Counted from the first letter of the stretch, positions 19,442-29,815 are shown. The stretch is DNA of 64,000 bases from Symsagittifera roscoffensis (GCF_963678635.1 NC_087065.1:73293345-73357344), one strand, 5' to 3'. The notes: generated by a model not told the origin, from the sequence alone. A program made the numbers and translations.

Positions 19442-21847
19442 TCAACCAAACCACAACCTCTGTGGTCCCCCACCGGACAGAATTTTTGCTCGATATTGAG
19501 TTCTGAACAGAATTTTTTTTAGAGTTTTTCCCTTAAAGCCTGAAAATTGGTCCAAACGAATTGATTCAGGGACTCCATGTGTGTCGATATATGATCTCAA
19601 GAATTTTACTGTGCACTTTCCACTTGTGGATTTTGTAACCTTCACTGATGGAAATTTCGAGAATCGATCTATAGCTACTAAAAGGTAGATTTTTTTTCCT
19701 TTTTGATTTTCTATAGGCCCCGCGTAGTCTAGTTGTACCTCTTGTCCCGGCTGCGTGAGCAGTGGCAGTGGTTTTGACGAATTTTTTGAAATAAGGTATT
19801 TTACATTCTTACCATATCTGGTACAGCTACGACACTCCTCTGCCAAATTCACAATGTCCTTATTCATGTGTGGCCACCACAGATATTGCGCTGCTCCCAA
19901 CATAGCTTCCTGTCCTGGGTGCCCTCGATGTATTCGTTTCAGGACAGCTTGTCTTAGTTGAATTGGTACTGCTAGCCGATTATTCACCAAGATGCAGTCG
20001 TCCTGAACTGCCATCTGTGACCACAACGGATTTGTATAAGGTCCCATCAATTCGAATCCTTGTTTGTCCCCTCTCTCTACCACTCGCCTGAGGCGGTCCA
20101 TCCACGTGTCTTCTGTGGTCAATTCTGCTAGTAAGTTTTTGTCGAACAGTTTTGCGAGGTTGTCCAGGGTCTCTACTTGTTGCTGCTTTTGCAGTCTCTT
20201 GCCCAGTCCCTTTGGCGGTTGAATTGAGCACACTTCCTCCTCACCCTCCGCCTCCTCTGTGGTTGTCAGGTCCACTTCTATTACATTCACCTCACTGAGT
20301 TTCCGTTCCGCCGATGCGATCGGTTTAGGCGATGTTGAACTCGATTCGTGTTCCAAGCTGTCGCTGACTTCTTGGGTATGAGCCACCAGTTCTCTATTTT
20401 CCTGAACATCGTTATCTCCGGCTTTTAACTGCCAGAATGAGAGCAGTCTTTGATCCGCTATTCTTTGTTGGTCCGGTTCCAACGACCATTTTACTCGTTG
20501 TGCATGACGTGTTTCGCTGTCGGAGCTGTCCCTATTTTTTCGGCCCCCTCGTATTATTTTTCTCGTACGTTGAACTGTCTCTGTGATCTCCTCCTCTCCC
20601 GAGAGTTCGTTAGTGTTGGAAAGTGATCGGTTCCACTTTGGGTCCATTAGGCTTTCTTCGCGCTCCTCCTTCCGCCAATCTTGTGGTGAGCTCGACCACC
20701 AGTCGTATGATCTGTTTTCATTTCCTGACATCTCGATCCTTGAGTCTGTTTTTTCTCTTTTTCTCAGTACTGGTCGTTTTTGATTTTGCAATTTTTTTAA
20801 GACTGACTGTTTGCTGGGTTGATTTGACGAAAGAGTGATTTGTTTTTGGTGAACTGTTGTGTTTAGCTGTTTTTGCAGTCGTGGAAACTGTTTTCTCTCG
20901 TTCCGGTCGAGCTTTGTTCGGTTTTGACCGTTTTGGTTGCTATAGCAACCATTACTTGATGACTGTTTCCTAGCATTCCTTCTAGAACATTCTAGAACGT
21001 TTTCGTTCCGGTTGAGCGACCTTGATGCTTTAAGCCTACTGTTCCAGCAGTCGAACGCTTCATGAAAGGAGTTTATTGTCGCTACTACGAACTTTTCGTC
21101 TAACTCTGATTCGGGCCAGGGATCATTGAAAGGATCACGCGATAAATAATCAACTATGCCCATATCCCTCCCCGGAATGTGAACTATGTTGAACTGATAT
21201 GGCAGTAACCGGTCAACCCACCGGGTTAAACGTGATTGGTAGGTCTTGTTCGATTGGTTAACATCCAATGCTGTTGTAAGCGCTTTGTGGTCAGTTGCGA
21301 TGGTAAATGGTTTCCCCAGAAGGTAGTGTTTATATCTATCTACTGCCCAAACAACTGCCAATAACTCCAACTCATTTGTTGAATATTTTTTTTCTTGGGC
21401 GTTTAAGTATCGGGATGCGAACGAAATTGGGACCCATAGCTCTTCATCATTTTGTTGTTCTAAAGTAGCCCCTAGCCCATCATGGCTAGCATCGCATTTA
21501 ACTCGTGTTTCACGATTTGCATCGTAATAGTGTACTTTCGTAATATTTGCCACCGCCTTTTTTATAGCATTAAATACTACTGTGTGATCATCTCCCCATT
21601 CGAATTTTTTCAACGGGAGTTTCATGTTTTTTAATTTTTTCTTTTGATTTTCTTCTTTAAGAAGTGGTCTTAATCTCTCAGTCAGACTTGCTACGTTAGG
21701 TATAAATTTGGCTAAGTGATTTATGCTTCCCAAGAATGACCTTAGTTGCTTTAGAGATTTCGGCGTGTTCAAGTTTACTACCGCTTCCGTTTTAGTGATT
21801 TTTGGTCTAACCCCTTCTTCTGAGAGATGATGACCCAACCAATTCAC
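19442..21847 (-). CDS. pol: Gypsy-2 RT thumb, RNase H and integrase core
   Basis: An 801-codon frame beginning just after the reverse transcriptase palm ('NWLGHHLSEEGV', 'LRSFLGSINHLAKFIPN'). RNase H follows with 'VKCDASHDGLGATLEQ', 'KYSTNELELLAVVWAVDRYK' and 'TIATDHKALTTALD'. A ~250-residue charged spacer, longer than in Gypsy-1, precedes integrase: zinc domain 'HRGHPGQEAML...CRSC', core 'QLDYAGPIENQKGKK' and 'VAIDRFSKFPSVK', and second Asp in 'ESIRLDQFSGFKG'. The frame is lost at an eight-base A run (19513-19520 on the + strand as T), just before the catalytic Glu segment, which continues in the next frame ('GDHRGCGLVERAIQTIK') to about 19385. This segment carries most of the element's post-RT enzymology. 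Confidence 0.9.
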   Translation of the reverse strand: MNWLGHHLSEEGVRPKITKTEAVVNLNTPKSLKQLRSFLGSINHLAKFIPNVASLTERLRPLLKEENQKKKLKNMKLPLKKFEWGDDHTVVFNAIKKAVANITKVHYYDANRETRVKCDASHDGLGATLEQQNDEELWVPISFASRYLNAQEKKYSTNELELLAVVWAVDRYKHYLLGKPFTIATDHKALTTALDVNQSNKTYQSRLTRWVDRLLPYQFNIVHIPGRDMGIVDYLSRDPFNDPWPESELDEKFVVATINSFHEAFDCWNSRLKASRSLNRNENVLECSRRNARKQSSSNGCYSNQNGQNRTKLDRNERKQFPRLQKQLNTTVHQKQITLSSNQPSKQSVLKKLQNQKRPVLRKREKTDSRIEMSGNENRSYDWWSSSPQDWRKEEREESLMDPKWNRSLSNTNELSGEEEITETVQRTRKIIRGGRKNRDSSDSETRHAQRVKWSLEPDQQRIADQRLLSFWQLKAGDNDVQENRELVAHTQEVSDSLEHESSSTSPKPIASAERKLSEVNVIEVDLTTTEEAEGEEEVCSIQPPKGLGKRLQKQQQVETLDNLAKLFDKNLLAELTTEDTWMDRLRRVVERGDKQGFELMGPYTNPLWSQMAVQDDCILVNNRLAVPIQLRQAVLKRIHRGHPGQEAMLGAAQYLWWPHMNKDIVNLAEECRSCTRYGKNVKYLISKNSSKPLPLLTQPGQEVQLDYAGPIENQKGKKIYLLVAIDRFSKFPSVKVTKSTSGKCTVKFLRSYIDTHGVPESIRLDQFSGFKGKTLKKILFRTQYRAKILSGGGPQRLWFG

Positions 21848-22815
21848 TTCTTGTTTGATAGTTTCAATGCCAAATTTTCCGCATCCAATTTCTTTAATAC
21901 TGCTTCTACTAAGTTTGCATGTTCGATTTCACTTCCCTTTGACACAATAAGTATGTCATCCAGAAAACAGAACGTGTTTTTGGCGTGGTTGATGGTTCTA
22001 TCCATGGCCTTTTGAAATTCAGCTGGCATATCTGCTAGACCATAGAACCCTGTCAAGAATCTGTAAGTTCCAGTTGCTTTTCCGCCAACAATGTTAAAAT
22101 TGCATTGCCTAGCTGTATCAGCAGCCAATTTTAATTGACTGTACGCATATTTCAAATCTAACACAATCTGGCTTACCCCATCAATAAATTCATCTACATT
22201 TGGCATTTGGTATTTGTTTTTGAACAATTGTCTATTGATTGGTTTTGCATCCATTGCCAATTTTATTGAGTCGTCCTTCTTTACTGTTATCACAATCGGG
22301 GCGATAAAGCAATCACTTGTACATTTATCAAGTTTTGTTATATGACCTTCTGTGAATAACTTCTCGATTTCTTTTTCGACTTTATCTTGTATGTGAATTG
22401 GGATTCTTCTCCCCTTTTCTTGAATCGGACATAGTGGGTATTTGAATTTTGAACTGACAATGTGATTTTTCGAAATGCCTTGTCTTTCAAATAAGTTTTT
22501 AAATTTAGTGAAAAATTTTTCTTTCCAACCTTCTGACTGCTCGCACATGAGCACGTCAAAGCTGGTGAGTTCTTTTGGCGCTGGTCTTTGTGTAGTCACT
22601 ATTCCCACTTGTCCTTGCAGGTCTAATCCCATGATGCATCTGGTTTTTCGTTCTGATACCAGAAAGGTTGCGCCCTTTACTTCCCAGCCCGCTGACCTCA
22701 GATTGGTTTTTAGGGCTCCCAGAATACTGATCGGTTGTTTATTGTAGTCCACAAATTTGGTTTGTAAGTTCAATTTATCGGACGGTATGAATCTCACTTT
22801 GTTTGATTTTTCCAT
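21844..22815 (-). CDS. pol: Gypsy-2 protease C-terminal half and reverse transcriptase
   Basis: This frame starts in the protease, immediately after the catalytic DTGS, which lies in the gag frame. It includes the distal 'CIMGLDLQGQVGIV' motif. Reverse transcriptase motifs follow: 'KLAMDAKPINRQLFKNKYQM', motif A 'VLDLKYAYSQLKL', motif B 'FLTGFYGLADMPAEFQKAMD' and the catalytic 'FCFLDDILIVSKGS'. Compared with Gypsy-1, about a dozen residues are missing directly before motif A. The conserved KCxF stretch before 'WLGH' is also missing at the 3' end, where the frame is lost (about 21851-21860). Both gaps are in conserved enzyme sequence, so activity is unlikely. Confidence 0.88.
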   Translation of the reverse strand: MEKSNKVRFIPSDKLNLQTKFVDYNKQPISILGALKTNLRSAGWEVKGATFLVSERKTRCIMGLDLQGQVGIVTTQRPAPKELTSFDVLMCEQSEGWKEKFFTKFKNLFERQGISKNHIVSSKFKYPLCPIQEKGRRIPIHIQDKVEKEIEKLFTEGHITKLDKCTSDCFIAPIVITVKKDDSIKLAMDAKPINRQLFKNKYQMPNVDEFIDGVSQIVLDLKYAYSQLKLAADTARQCNFNIVGGKATGTYRFLTGFYGLADMPAEFQKAMDRTINHAKNTFCFLDDILIVSKGSEIEHANLVEAVLKKLDAENLALKLSNKK

Positions 22816-24202
22816 AATTTCCTTTGTCGTGACTTCCGGTGTCCACTGTTAATTGAATTATGTGATTATGTATTCGTCCCATGGCTTTTAGTGATTTTAC
22901 GCGATTCAATGTTGGATCGCGAATCGAATCTATTTTCTGAACTCGTACCACTTTTCCGTCTGTTTTGTTTCTCATTTCGTTGATTCGGTCTTTCACATAT
23001 TTTGAAACTCGCTCATTTTCGGGTTGGTAGGTTTGTATCGACATAACTTCAAATTCACTACATGACCCAACACCTTCACTGATCTGATCGCATTCCTCTA
23101 CCGATCCTTCCGATTCTTCCGCAACTTCACTTACTTGTTGGGATCTGCACATTTTAGCGAAATGATTGGGTTTGCCACAGTGTTTACAGGTTTTCCCCAT
23201 CGCTGGACAATTTTTTAGGTGTCCCTGTTCAAACGTCCTTCCACATCTATTACATGGTTTTGTTTTCGTGTTTTGATTCTTGTTATTATTCTGTCTTTTA
23301 TGCGTTTCTCTTCTATTTGGAGTTTTGGTTGTCCCCTCCAAATTTCGAACTGCCATTACAGGTTCCTGTTTTACCCTCACACCCGAGGTGTAATTGCTAC
23401 TTGATCCCCCTGTAGCCGCAGCATTAGTCTTCTGAAACGCCATTGTGGTTAACTTGCTATGTTCGAATTTTATAGCCCTTTTTAAAACTTCCACCGGATC
23501 TAGAGTTTCGAATGTCAACGTGTCCTGCAATGTCATGTTTTTCATTTTCGAGATGAACAGGTCTCGCACTATTTCATTTTCCAATGCTCCCAGTTCTGAT
23601 CGGGCTGCTTGAGCAGTTAACGCTGCGTGGAATGATTCTAGAGATTCTCCAGATTCTTGCATTCTCGTAAATAACTTGTATCTTTCGTATGTTACACATT
23701 TTACCTTTTGAAACGAGACTTCTGCCAAATCTGTTATTTCCCTGAACGTCATTTTCGATATTTCAACGTGCGGGTTCTTTTGTAGGAATCTCTTCTTTCC
23801 CTCTGTACCCAAAGATAAAAATAATCTTGACACCAGTTTCTTTTGTACTTCGTTGTAGAAGACATTGTGTCCGACTCGTGGGCCTCTTGTCTTTCTGTCT
23901 TCGTTCTCCAATACTACTCTATCCCTTGCTAGCTTATCTCTAAGAATCCTAGCGTTCCTCGCATCTTCGTTCTCCCCATCCCTGGGCGTTTCCGGGCGTG
24001 GTGGTGGTTCCTCTAATATGTCTTTTGGTTCTTCCAAAATAATCTCTGGGTTCACATTTTCTTTGACCGTAACCGCCATGAGAAATTGTTCGAACCAAAT
24101 TTTAAATTGCCACGGAGGGTCTAGATTCGCTGATGCCCAAAATACCGGAATTCCCATATCCGTTCTGTTGTCTTGAGCTGCGAATCCTGCTGGCTGCGCC
24201 AT
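22775..24202 (-). CDS. gag: Gypsy-2 gag and start of protease
   Basis: An intact 475-codon Gag. The ATG at 24202-24200 uses the last LTR base plus TG of the primer-binding site, as in Gypsy-1. The N-terminus is Pro- and acid-rich. A helical capsid region spans roughly residues 90-230. Residues about 300-350 are a basic nucleocapsid with two knuckles, 'CNRCGRTFEQGHLKNC' (CX2CX7HX3C) and 'CKHCGKPNHFAKMC' (canonical). The frame runs on into the protease, reaching 'QLTVDTGS' with the catalytic Asp, then is lost about 20 residues later. The true continuation is the overlapping frame beginning near 22830. Whether that overlap is an ancestral gag-pol frameshift or damage is unclear, but a break directly after the active site is an odd place for a programmed shift. 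Confidence 0.9.
   Translation of the reverse strand: MAQPAGFAAQDNRTDMGIPVFWASANLDPPWQFKIWFEQFLMAVTVKENVNPEIILEEPKDILEEPPPRPETPRDGENEDARNARILRDKLARDRVVLENEDRKTRGPRVGHNVFYNEVQKKLVSRLFLSLGTEGKKRFLQKNPHVEISKMTFREITDLAEVSFQKVKCVTYERYKLFTRMQESGESLESFHAALTAQAARSELGALENEIVRDLFISKMKNMTLQDTLTFETLDPVEVLKRAIKFEHSKLTTMAFQKTNAAATGGSSSNYTSGVRVKQEPVMAVRNLEGTTKTPNRRETHKRQNNNKNQNTKTKPCNRCGRTFEQGHLKNCPAMGKTCKHCGKPNHFAKMCRSQQVSEVAEESEGSVEECDQISEGVGSCSEFEVMSIQTYQPENERVSKYVKDRINEMRNKTDGKVVRVQKIDSIRDPTLNRVKSLKAMGRIHNHIIQLTVDTGSHDKGNYGKIKQSEIHTVR
24186..24201 (-). promoter_or_regulatory. Gypsy-2 primer-binding site
   Basis: On the element strand TGGCGCAGCCAGCAGG follows the 5' LTR without a gap. The first eight bases (TGGCGCAG) match the tRNA-Ser type site of Gypsy-1; after that the two differ. 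The exact tRNA is therefore uncertain. Gag codons 2-6 are read from this site. Confidence 0.65.
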
Positions 24203-25493
24203 GTGATATGCCTTGCGATATCGATTGAAAACAAGTTGTAATTCAATACTGTATTTTGGATATTGAATTTAGGTTTTCTGTTTCTTTTGTTTTGGTGTTG
24301 TACTGAGAGATAGATCATTGTTAAGAACTCTGATCTCTCGCTTAATCTCAGTGTCATCACTTACGTATGACCTTGAGCATACCATAAAATAATGATTGAG
24401 CACCAAAGGTTAGCTGTACATACGTATATAAATACTGCTACTGCAGTAGCGGTATGACACGAACAATTGACTTTGATTCTCTTATAGCACTAAATACTGT
24501 GAGTTAGTTGTCTTTTTATTGCGTATGGTATTGTGAACTGGAAAAAATTTAATGTTCTTTTGTTTCTGCAAAAACAATGTGTTTTCTACAACTTCATTGT
24601 CTGCCTATATTAACATCTTGATCAAAGTATAGATGTTTTAACTATTTCATACGGCTTCAAAGAGTAACTTCATGTCTGAAAGGGTTCAACAGTAGTATTT
24701 AAACAACTGCATTTTCCTCTATACAATGTCAATATGGTAGTTTTCAATTTTTAGAATTTTCGAATACCATTCTAATTACGACTGCAATAGCTTGAATATC
24801 AAGAATCACGCAAGTATAGCCTTTTTGACATGTCTTTTTGGGTTAACTAGCAAAAAGTAGACAGGTCTTAAAGTACACATTTCTTAAAAAAGACAAATAG
24901 AACATCAACCAATTAGAATTGAGATAGAAAACAAACGTTCTAAATGTATGTTTTTCTGGCATACGTTTATTATTCTTATTTCGATTCTGATTGATCAAAA
25001 TTTGTATTGTCATCTTTTTGACGAGTTTTAAATAAACGTTGTCAATCTTTTGGGACCTCATTTTGTGTTAAACTGCAATTGGAATTCTGAAACTAAGATA
25101 TACACTCAATGCTAATTTTTGCTAAGATATACACTCAATGTAAAAGTTTTGCTTTTAATTCAAACACCAAAACAAAACTTTATCACAAGATTGGACAGAA
25201 ACATTTAAAAAAACGGTACATTTAGACGTAATTGGAACTTCAGGCATTACTTGTCTGTAAGTTGCTGCAAAACTTTAGAGTACAAACAAAATTATATCAA
25301 AACCGCGCATGTCCCGAGTGACACACAGCCATGATGTTTATAAAATTAAAACCTAAAAACCTCAGAAATGCGCAACTCGTAGATCAAATTCACCGGGGAT
25401 GATCAGCAGTACATAGAAAAGCTGCAATTTTATTATAGGTTTGAATCGAAACTTAACGTTTTTTCAGCAACAATTCAGTTATAACAAAGTTTT
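24202..25493 (-). repeat. Gypsy-2 5' LTR (right copy)
   Basis: About 1292 bp. Relative to the left copy I see a C/T change near 25242, another near 25273 and one fewer A in the A-run near 25206. It should hold the active promoter of the element. The short frames inside it are identical in both LTRs only because the LTRs are identical. Confidence 0.9.
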
Positions 25494-27842
25494 AGTTAAG
25501 GTTTATTAACCGTTAGTTATTGAGGTTTCCATGTGTATTTGCTGCTGTTAGATCAATAGTATCAATATTTGTTTGCTTTTTTCGTATGCTTTTTTCCATG
25601 TCGGAGAAGCATCGCTGAAGCATTCTAAAGAACTGCTTGAGATTTATACAAAAAACCCAATTTTGCATTCGAATTTTTTTTTTCGTAGATTGTATGTTCG
25701 AGCACAGAAGCAAGTTTGCAATCAAAAATGAATAAGAAAATGTTTACTTCAAATTCGTTCTTTTTTGCTATGGAAAACTACATATCATAGAATTTTCATA
25801 CATTGGATTGTAAGACAAGCCTTTTTTATTAATTTTTTTTTGATGCCAATGTTGTTCTGAAGGAAGCAAAACTTTGAACAATATGTTTCATTTGAGCTTT
25901 AAACCAATTTAAGATAATTTTCGAAAAAAAATCGACTGAAAAAATGCTTGTTATACAATTTTCTTTTTGACAAGCATTTTGCATTTTTTCTACAGACTCC
26001 GCTTTTGAAACTGTATGATAGAAACTTTTTGTATGGACGTCAAAAAAACCCATACAAAAATTGCTTGGATGCCGTTTAATTTCTTCAATGATGTTCAAAT
26101 ATTGAAGCAATTAAAAACAATTTTTTGCCCTAATTGGGTATTGTTTTGGGGCCTAAAATTTCAAAAAACTGTCAGGTATGAATTTTCAATGTAAAAAATG
26201 TAGCCGTTTGAGAGCTGCTAACATTTCAAACTTGCAATAATTAAAACGAACTTTGGTGGTGTTTTATAATTCAACATAAAACAAGCATTCTGCAATCAAA
26301 AAATCTATTTACGCTGATAGACTAGTCTCGTCTTTAATAGGTCCAATTATACAATTCAAAGTTTGCTGAACTAAAACTTTTCCAGAAGGGCCGTTGACAC
26401 GAAAATTGAGAAGCTGGAAGCATCAAAATGGTCATATTGCATGACTTTTTTGAGAATTGACAATAATGAATAAAACTCTACGTTATCACCATCAGGCTTA
26501 TAACAGACTATAGCTAAATGCTTATCTGGTACTCTTCGATATAATTTCTCAAATCTACTGTTATCCTTATGGATATTATAGTAAAACATCCATTAATGAT
26601 GATATAGATTACGTGCTATAACTACCAGTTGGAAACTCATACCTATTATAGACATAGCTTACATTGATAAACATATAGAAGTCTGATGATTAAATAAGTA
26701 TCTATTTATACGTATTGACATATGTACTGGTTCCTATAAAGCACTGTCTCGAATGATTAGAGGTCAGTGTCAGCCACACTTAAACGTAGAGAACTAAATT
26801 TAAGTTGATATTAGAATTTGTCTTACTCTCAGCCAGCATACAGATTATCTTCAATGATTAGTTTATATCTCACCAATCAGATGAGGGTATAACATCTACG
26901 TTCATGGAGACGTTTTTTATTCGCTGATCTTTTCAAAATTTCCTACAATTTTACTTCAATTGCAGACATTTTTCGACTTTCGCAAAAATTTGCTTAGCGC
27001 AAAAAAAATACATATTTTTCCTGCAATTTTTGGTCAAATTAAAAGTTTTTTTTTCATTTGGTGTAGGTAATTATTCAACCCTGCTCAATAAATTCCCGAT
27101 CATAATGGCAGGTTTTCCATCCCATACATTTCAATCAGCTTCATTAGCGGATTAGATTTGAAACATTGAGTTGAATTGAAATGTGCGTAGAATGTTTAAG
27201 CATGTTTTTCGACTACTTATGCGGCTATCGCCTCTAATTTTCAAACTACAGCAACCGAAATTTGGTATGTTTAGGCTTTGCCGCAATTATAAAAGCCGGT
27301 CCAGGTTATGAGTTTTTGGTAGCGGAATTATCATCAGTACGACATTGTGAAACTCCAAAAATAAGTCGCGGACCTCGACCCGGGAAACTGAATTGAAGAA
27401 AAATAGCTAGTCCAAATAATCTGTTAAACTATGTGAAACGTATCATTTTGTGAGCAAAGTTGCGAAACATATTAGGAACAAAGAAAGAATGGTTGATAGC
27501 AATGAGTTATATTTCCAACAAAAAGTGTATTAAAAATGAAGTTAAAAACTACTGTTTATAATTTATTTATTGAAAATAACTTTGATCGTTCAAAAAATGG
27601 GAAAATTGTAATCAAATATTTTTGATTGCAATTTTCCCATTCACTCAAATATTTTTGAATTTTCCAGAAAATGAAATTAAAAATCAAAGATAGTTGATTA
27701 TTACCCATGGAATTTTGTTGAAAGTTCCACCGGAATTATTTTAGCGTAAACTTTTTCAGGCACGTTAGTAGGAAATCGGAGCTATCGGAGCTTTACCCTG
27801 ACACAATCAATCTTTTTATTATTCCCGAACGGAGAGTTGATT
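25494..27842. other. Intergenic between Gypsy-2 and gene B
   Basis: AT-rich sequence with many phased A and T runs and no supported gene. Small frames on the minus strand near 25.8-26.1 and 26.4-26.6 kb lack any recognisable domain, and I do not call them. The last few hundred bases should include the gene B promoter; no motif stands out. Confidence 0.45.
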
Positions 27843-28236
27843 ATGGCTTATAGAGAAGCGTATCAAATAGAGAATTGCAACATCGTGGCATTATACAGAA
27901 AAAGTGGAAAACCTATCAACGAATTAAAAGCAATAGACGGCGTCAAAGATGTGTACACAGAAAAGGATACGACATCAGTACACTGCTTGCTTGTGGTCAC
28001 GGCAGAAAGCAAAGAAGTTTGTGAACAAGTAATCAGTGCAGCTAAACGAACAATATCTTCGTATAATACATCGCTTAACAAAATTTTCATTGAAAGTACT
28101 CAGAAAAACTATCCGAGTATAATCCAACTGAAGGAAGTTGACAATGAAGAAATCATAGATATGTCAAGCAAAAGCCTTAAGCCTCTTTTTTGTGTGAAGA
28201 AAATTGGGTTTGACTCTCCAATTGTTGATAAAAATG
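27843..28236 (+). CDS. Gene B exon 1: degenerate KH-like module
   Basis: First exon of gene B. I start at ATG 27843 because the protein then begins Met-Ala-Tyr like gene A and the KH loop falls at residues 19-22 in both. In B the loop reads RKSG instead of GxxG, so the first conserved Gly is lost and nucleic-acid binding may be weakened. The remaining KH pattern persists ('PINELKAIDGVKDVYTEKD', then a strand and a helix 'SKEVCEQVISAAKRTI'). Family-specific residues follow ('KIFIEST', 'IIQLKEVDNEEII'). The exon ends AAAATG|GTAAGT, a textbook donor at 28237 in phase 1. Joined to 31591 the reading frame continues, giving about 525 residues. Confidence 0.75.
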
Positions 28237-28325
28237 GTAAGTAACCGTTTCACTTTCAATTGGAAATCTATTATAGGAAATTGTCGCTGCCATTTTAGTT
28301 TGATTCATCCCACATGTTAGAAGAG

Positions 28326-28737
28326 GCAGTAAGACAGTGCCGAAGTACAACAGTGCCGAAAAAGTAAAATAAATGCTGTTCAACAGTGCCGACAATTATT
28401 TTGAATACTGTTTCTACTAATCCCTAATCATTGGCAACATAATTAGTTCAAATCGACGGACGTCGAAAAGTCAAAAATGACCGTTTTAATTGATGCCGCA
28501 TGTTAAAGAAACAAATTTTCCCCAAGCGCGGCGTCATAATTTTTATGAATCAACCATTAGCTCAGTAAATTGTCAAAATGTTTTTTCACATTTGCTTCAA
28601 AACAAAATAGTATTCAAGCAAATTACCTTTATTTGCAAACAGAACTCAAAAAGTCCAAATGACCTCAGTTTTCGGTACTAGTGAAAACATTTTCAATTTT
28701 GACACTGTTGTACTTCTGCACTGTTGAACGCCCCCGG
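28326..28737. mobile_element. MITE with 8-bp target duplication in the gene B intron
   Basis: The octamer TAGAAGAG occurs at 28318-28325 and again at 28738-28745. Between them, inverted sub-terminal repeats face each other: ACAGTGCCGAAGTACAACAG near 28334 and CTGTTGTACTTCTGCACTGT near 28705. The motif CAGTGCCGA is repeated three times at the left end. An 8-bp duplication suits the hAT superfamily. The outermost bases of the two ends do not match well. There is no transposase. Confidence 0.7.
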
Positions 28738-28917
28738 TAGAAGAGTTTCGGCCCATTTTTGAATGAAAGTGACGAAATGTTTGTGCTGGGGATTTTTTCT
28801 TTTTGAAAAACATTGATGCCCAAAAACATAATTAAAAAGACATTTCACCTGCAAGTATTTGTTCGAACGTTATTGGCCTCGTTAAAAGAAATAGTTACAA
28901 TGAACAGGGGAGCCCCT

Positions 28918-29066
28918 GATGCACGAAGGAACGAATGAGCGAAAATTTTATCAGCCAATCAGAGGCTAGTATTCCTAAACGCGAAAGAATTAGGCAATAC
29001 TTTCCTTCAGTTTTGGAGACTTTCATTGGTTGATAACTTTCGCGCATTCGGTCCTTCGCGCATAAA
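28918..29066. mobile_element. Short hairpin MITE in the gene B intron
   Basis: TGATGCACGAAGGAACGAAT at the left returns inverted as ATTCGGTCCTTCGCGCATAA at the right, and the pairing continues inward through TTATCAGCCAATC / CATTGGTTGATAA. Arms are about 48 bp with a short AT-rich loop. No coding capacity is present. Confidence 0.65.
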
Positions 29067-29214
29067 AGTAGCTCTCATAATAAACACGCAATGTGTTTCT
29101 TCCTATTAAAGTGTAAGCTGCAAAATAAATCAATCTAAATTGAATTGACGCAGGAAATTTGCTCTCAATTATACTGTGTTGATTAATATTATCTATAAAA
29201 AGCGCACAAAACTT

Positions 29215-29815
29215 AAAATTAAAAACGCGTTTTTCTAGTGTTTTAAACGCGATTTGAAGCTAAACAAAATGATAAAGGCAAAACTTGCGGACATTTTAAG
29301 CAGAAAAAATATATTGTTTTTTTTTCGAATTTCGGGCACCAAAATTCTTCAGTCAATCAAAAACTACGCTGAATCTATTGGGTCAATTGTTCACAAACTT
29401 TAAGAAGGGTATAATCTCCAAGAAAACGTAGAAATTATTTTATTTTTGTTTTTAGACATAAAATGTCAGTTTTAATAGAGAAAGTACCAATTTTTTAATT
29501 GAAAGCAATTTTAAAACGTTATGCTCACACTTTTAGAGATAATATCTTCATTAAATTTTGTTGCTTTGTATAAGAGGCTCACTTTGATATAAATTTTGTG
29601 AGCAATTGACCCAAAAAATTCAGCCGAGTTTTTGATTAACTGAAAAAAAATTCAAAATAATCAATTTTTAGGGCCCGAATTTGGCAAAACAAATTATATC
29701 ATTTTAACTCTGCAAAATTTTTGAGCAAAATTTGTCGCCATCGTTTTTTGTCTTAAATCAACTCAATTTGAAAAAATGCGTTTTAATTTCAAACTTTTTT
29801 GCGTTTTGTGTCCAC
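29215..29815. mobile_element. Large imperfect foldback in the gene B intron
   Basis: The left arm (about 29215-29400) and right arm (about 29600-29815) are imperfect inverted copies. Shared blocks read on one strand are AATTAAAACGC, GAATTT.GGGC.CC, TCAGT.AATCAAAAACT, CTGAAT...TTGGGTCAATTG and CACAAA.TTT. Divergence is substantial, so this is an old foldback or MITE. Confidence 0.55.

Larger units (their letters stand above)
16433..25493 (-). mobile_element. Gypsy-2: Ty3/Gypsy LTR retrotransposon, recent but broken
   Basis: A 9.06-kb Ty3/Gypsy element on the minus strand. It has LTRs of about 1.29 kb, a primer-binding site abutting the 5' LTR (right-hand copy), gag, and pol in the order protease, reverse transcriptase, RNase H, integrase, tail, followed by a purine-rich stretch before the 3' LTR (left-hand copy). 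By eye the LTRs differ at only two bases and one A-run length, implying recent insertion. Yet pol is split by four frame breaks and at least two small deletions. The interior is clearly GC-richer than its surroundings. No convincing target-site duplication was found. Confidence 0.93.

Noticed and set aside
22775-22860. Programmed gag-pol frameshift in Gypsy-2
   Set aside because: The break falls right after the protease DTGS rather than between gag and protease, and I see no slippery heptamer there. Damage is the simpler reading, though not proven.
16420-25505. Target-site duplication of Gypsy-2
   Set aside because: The flanks (CGAAC on the left, AGTTA or neighbouring bases on the right) do not match at any boundary choice tried.
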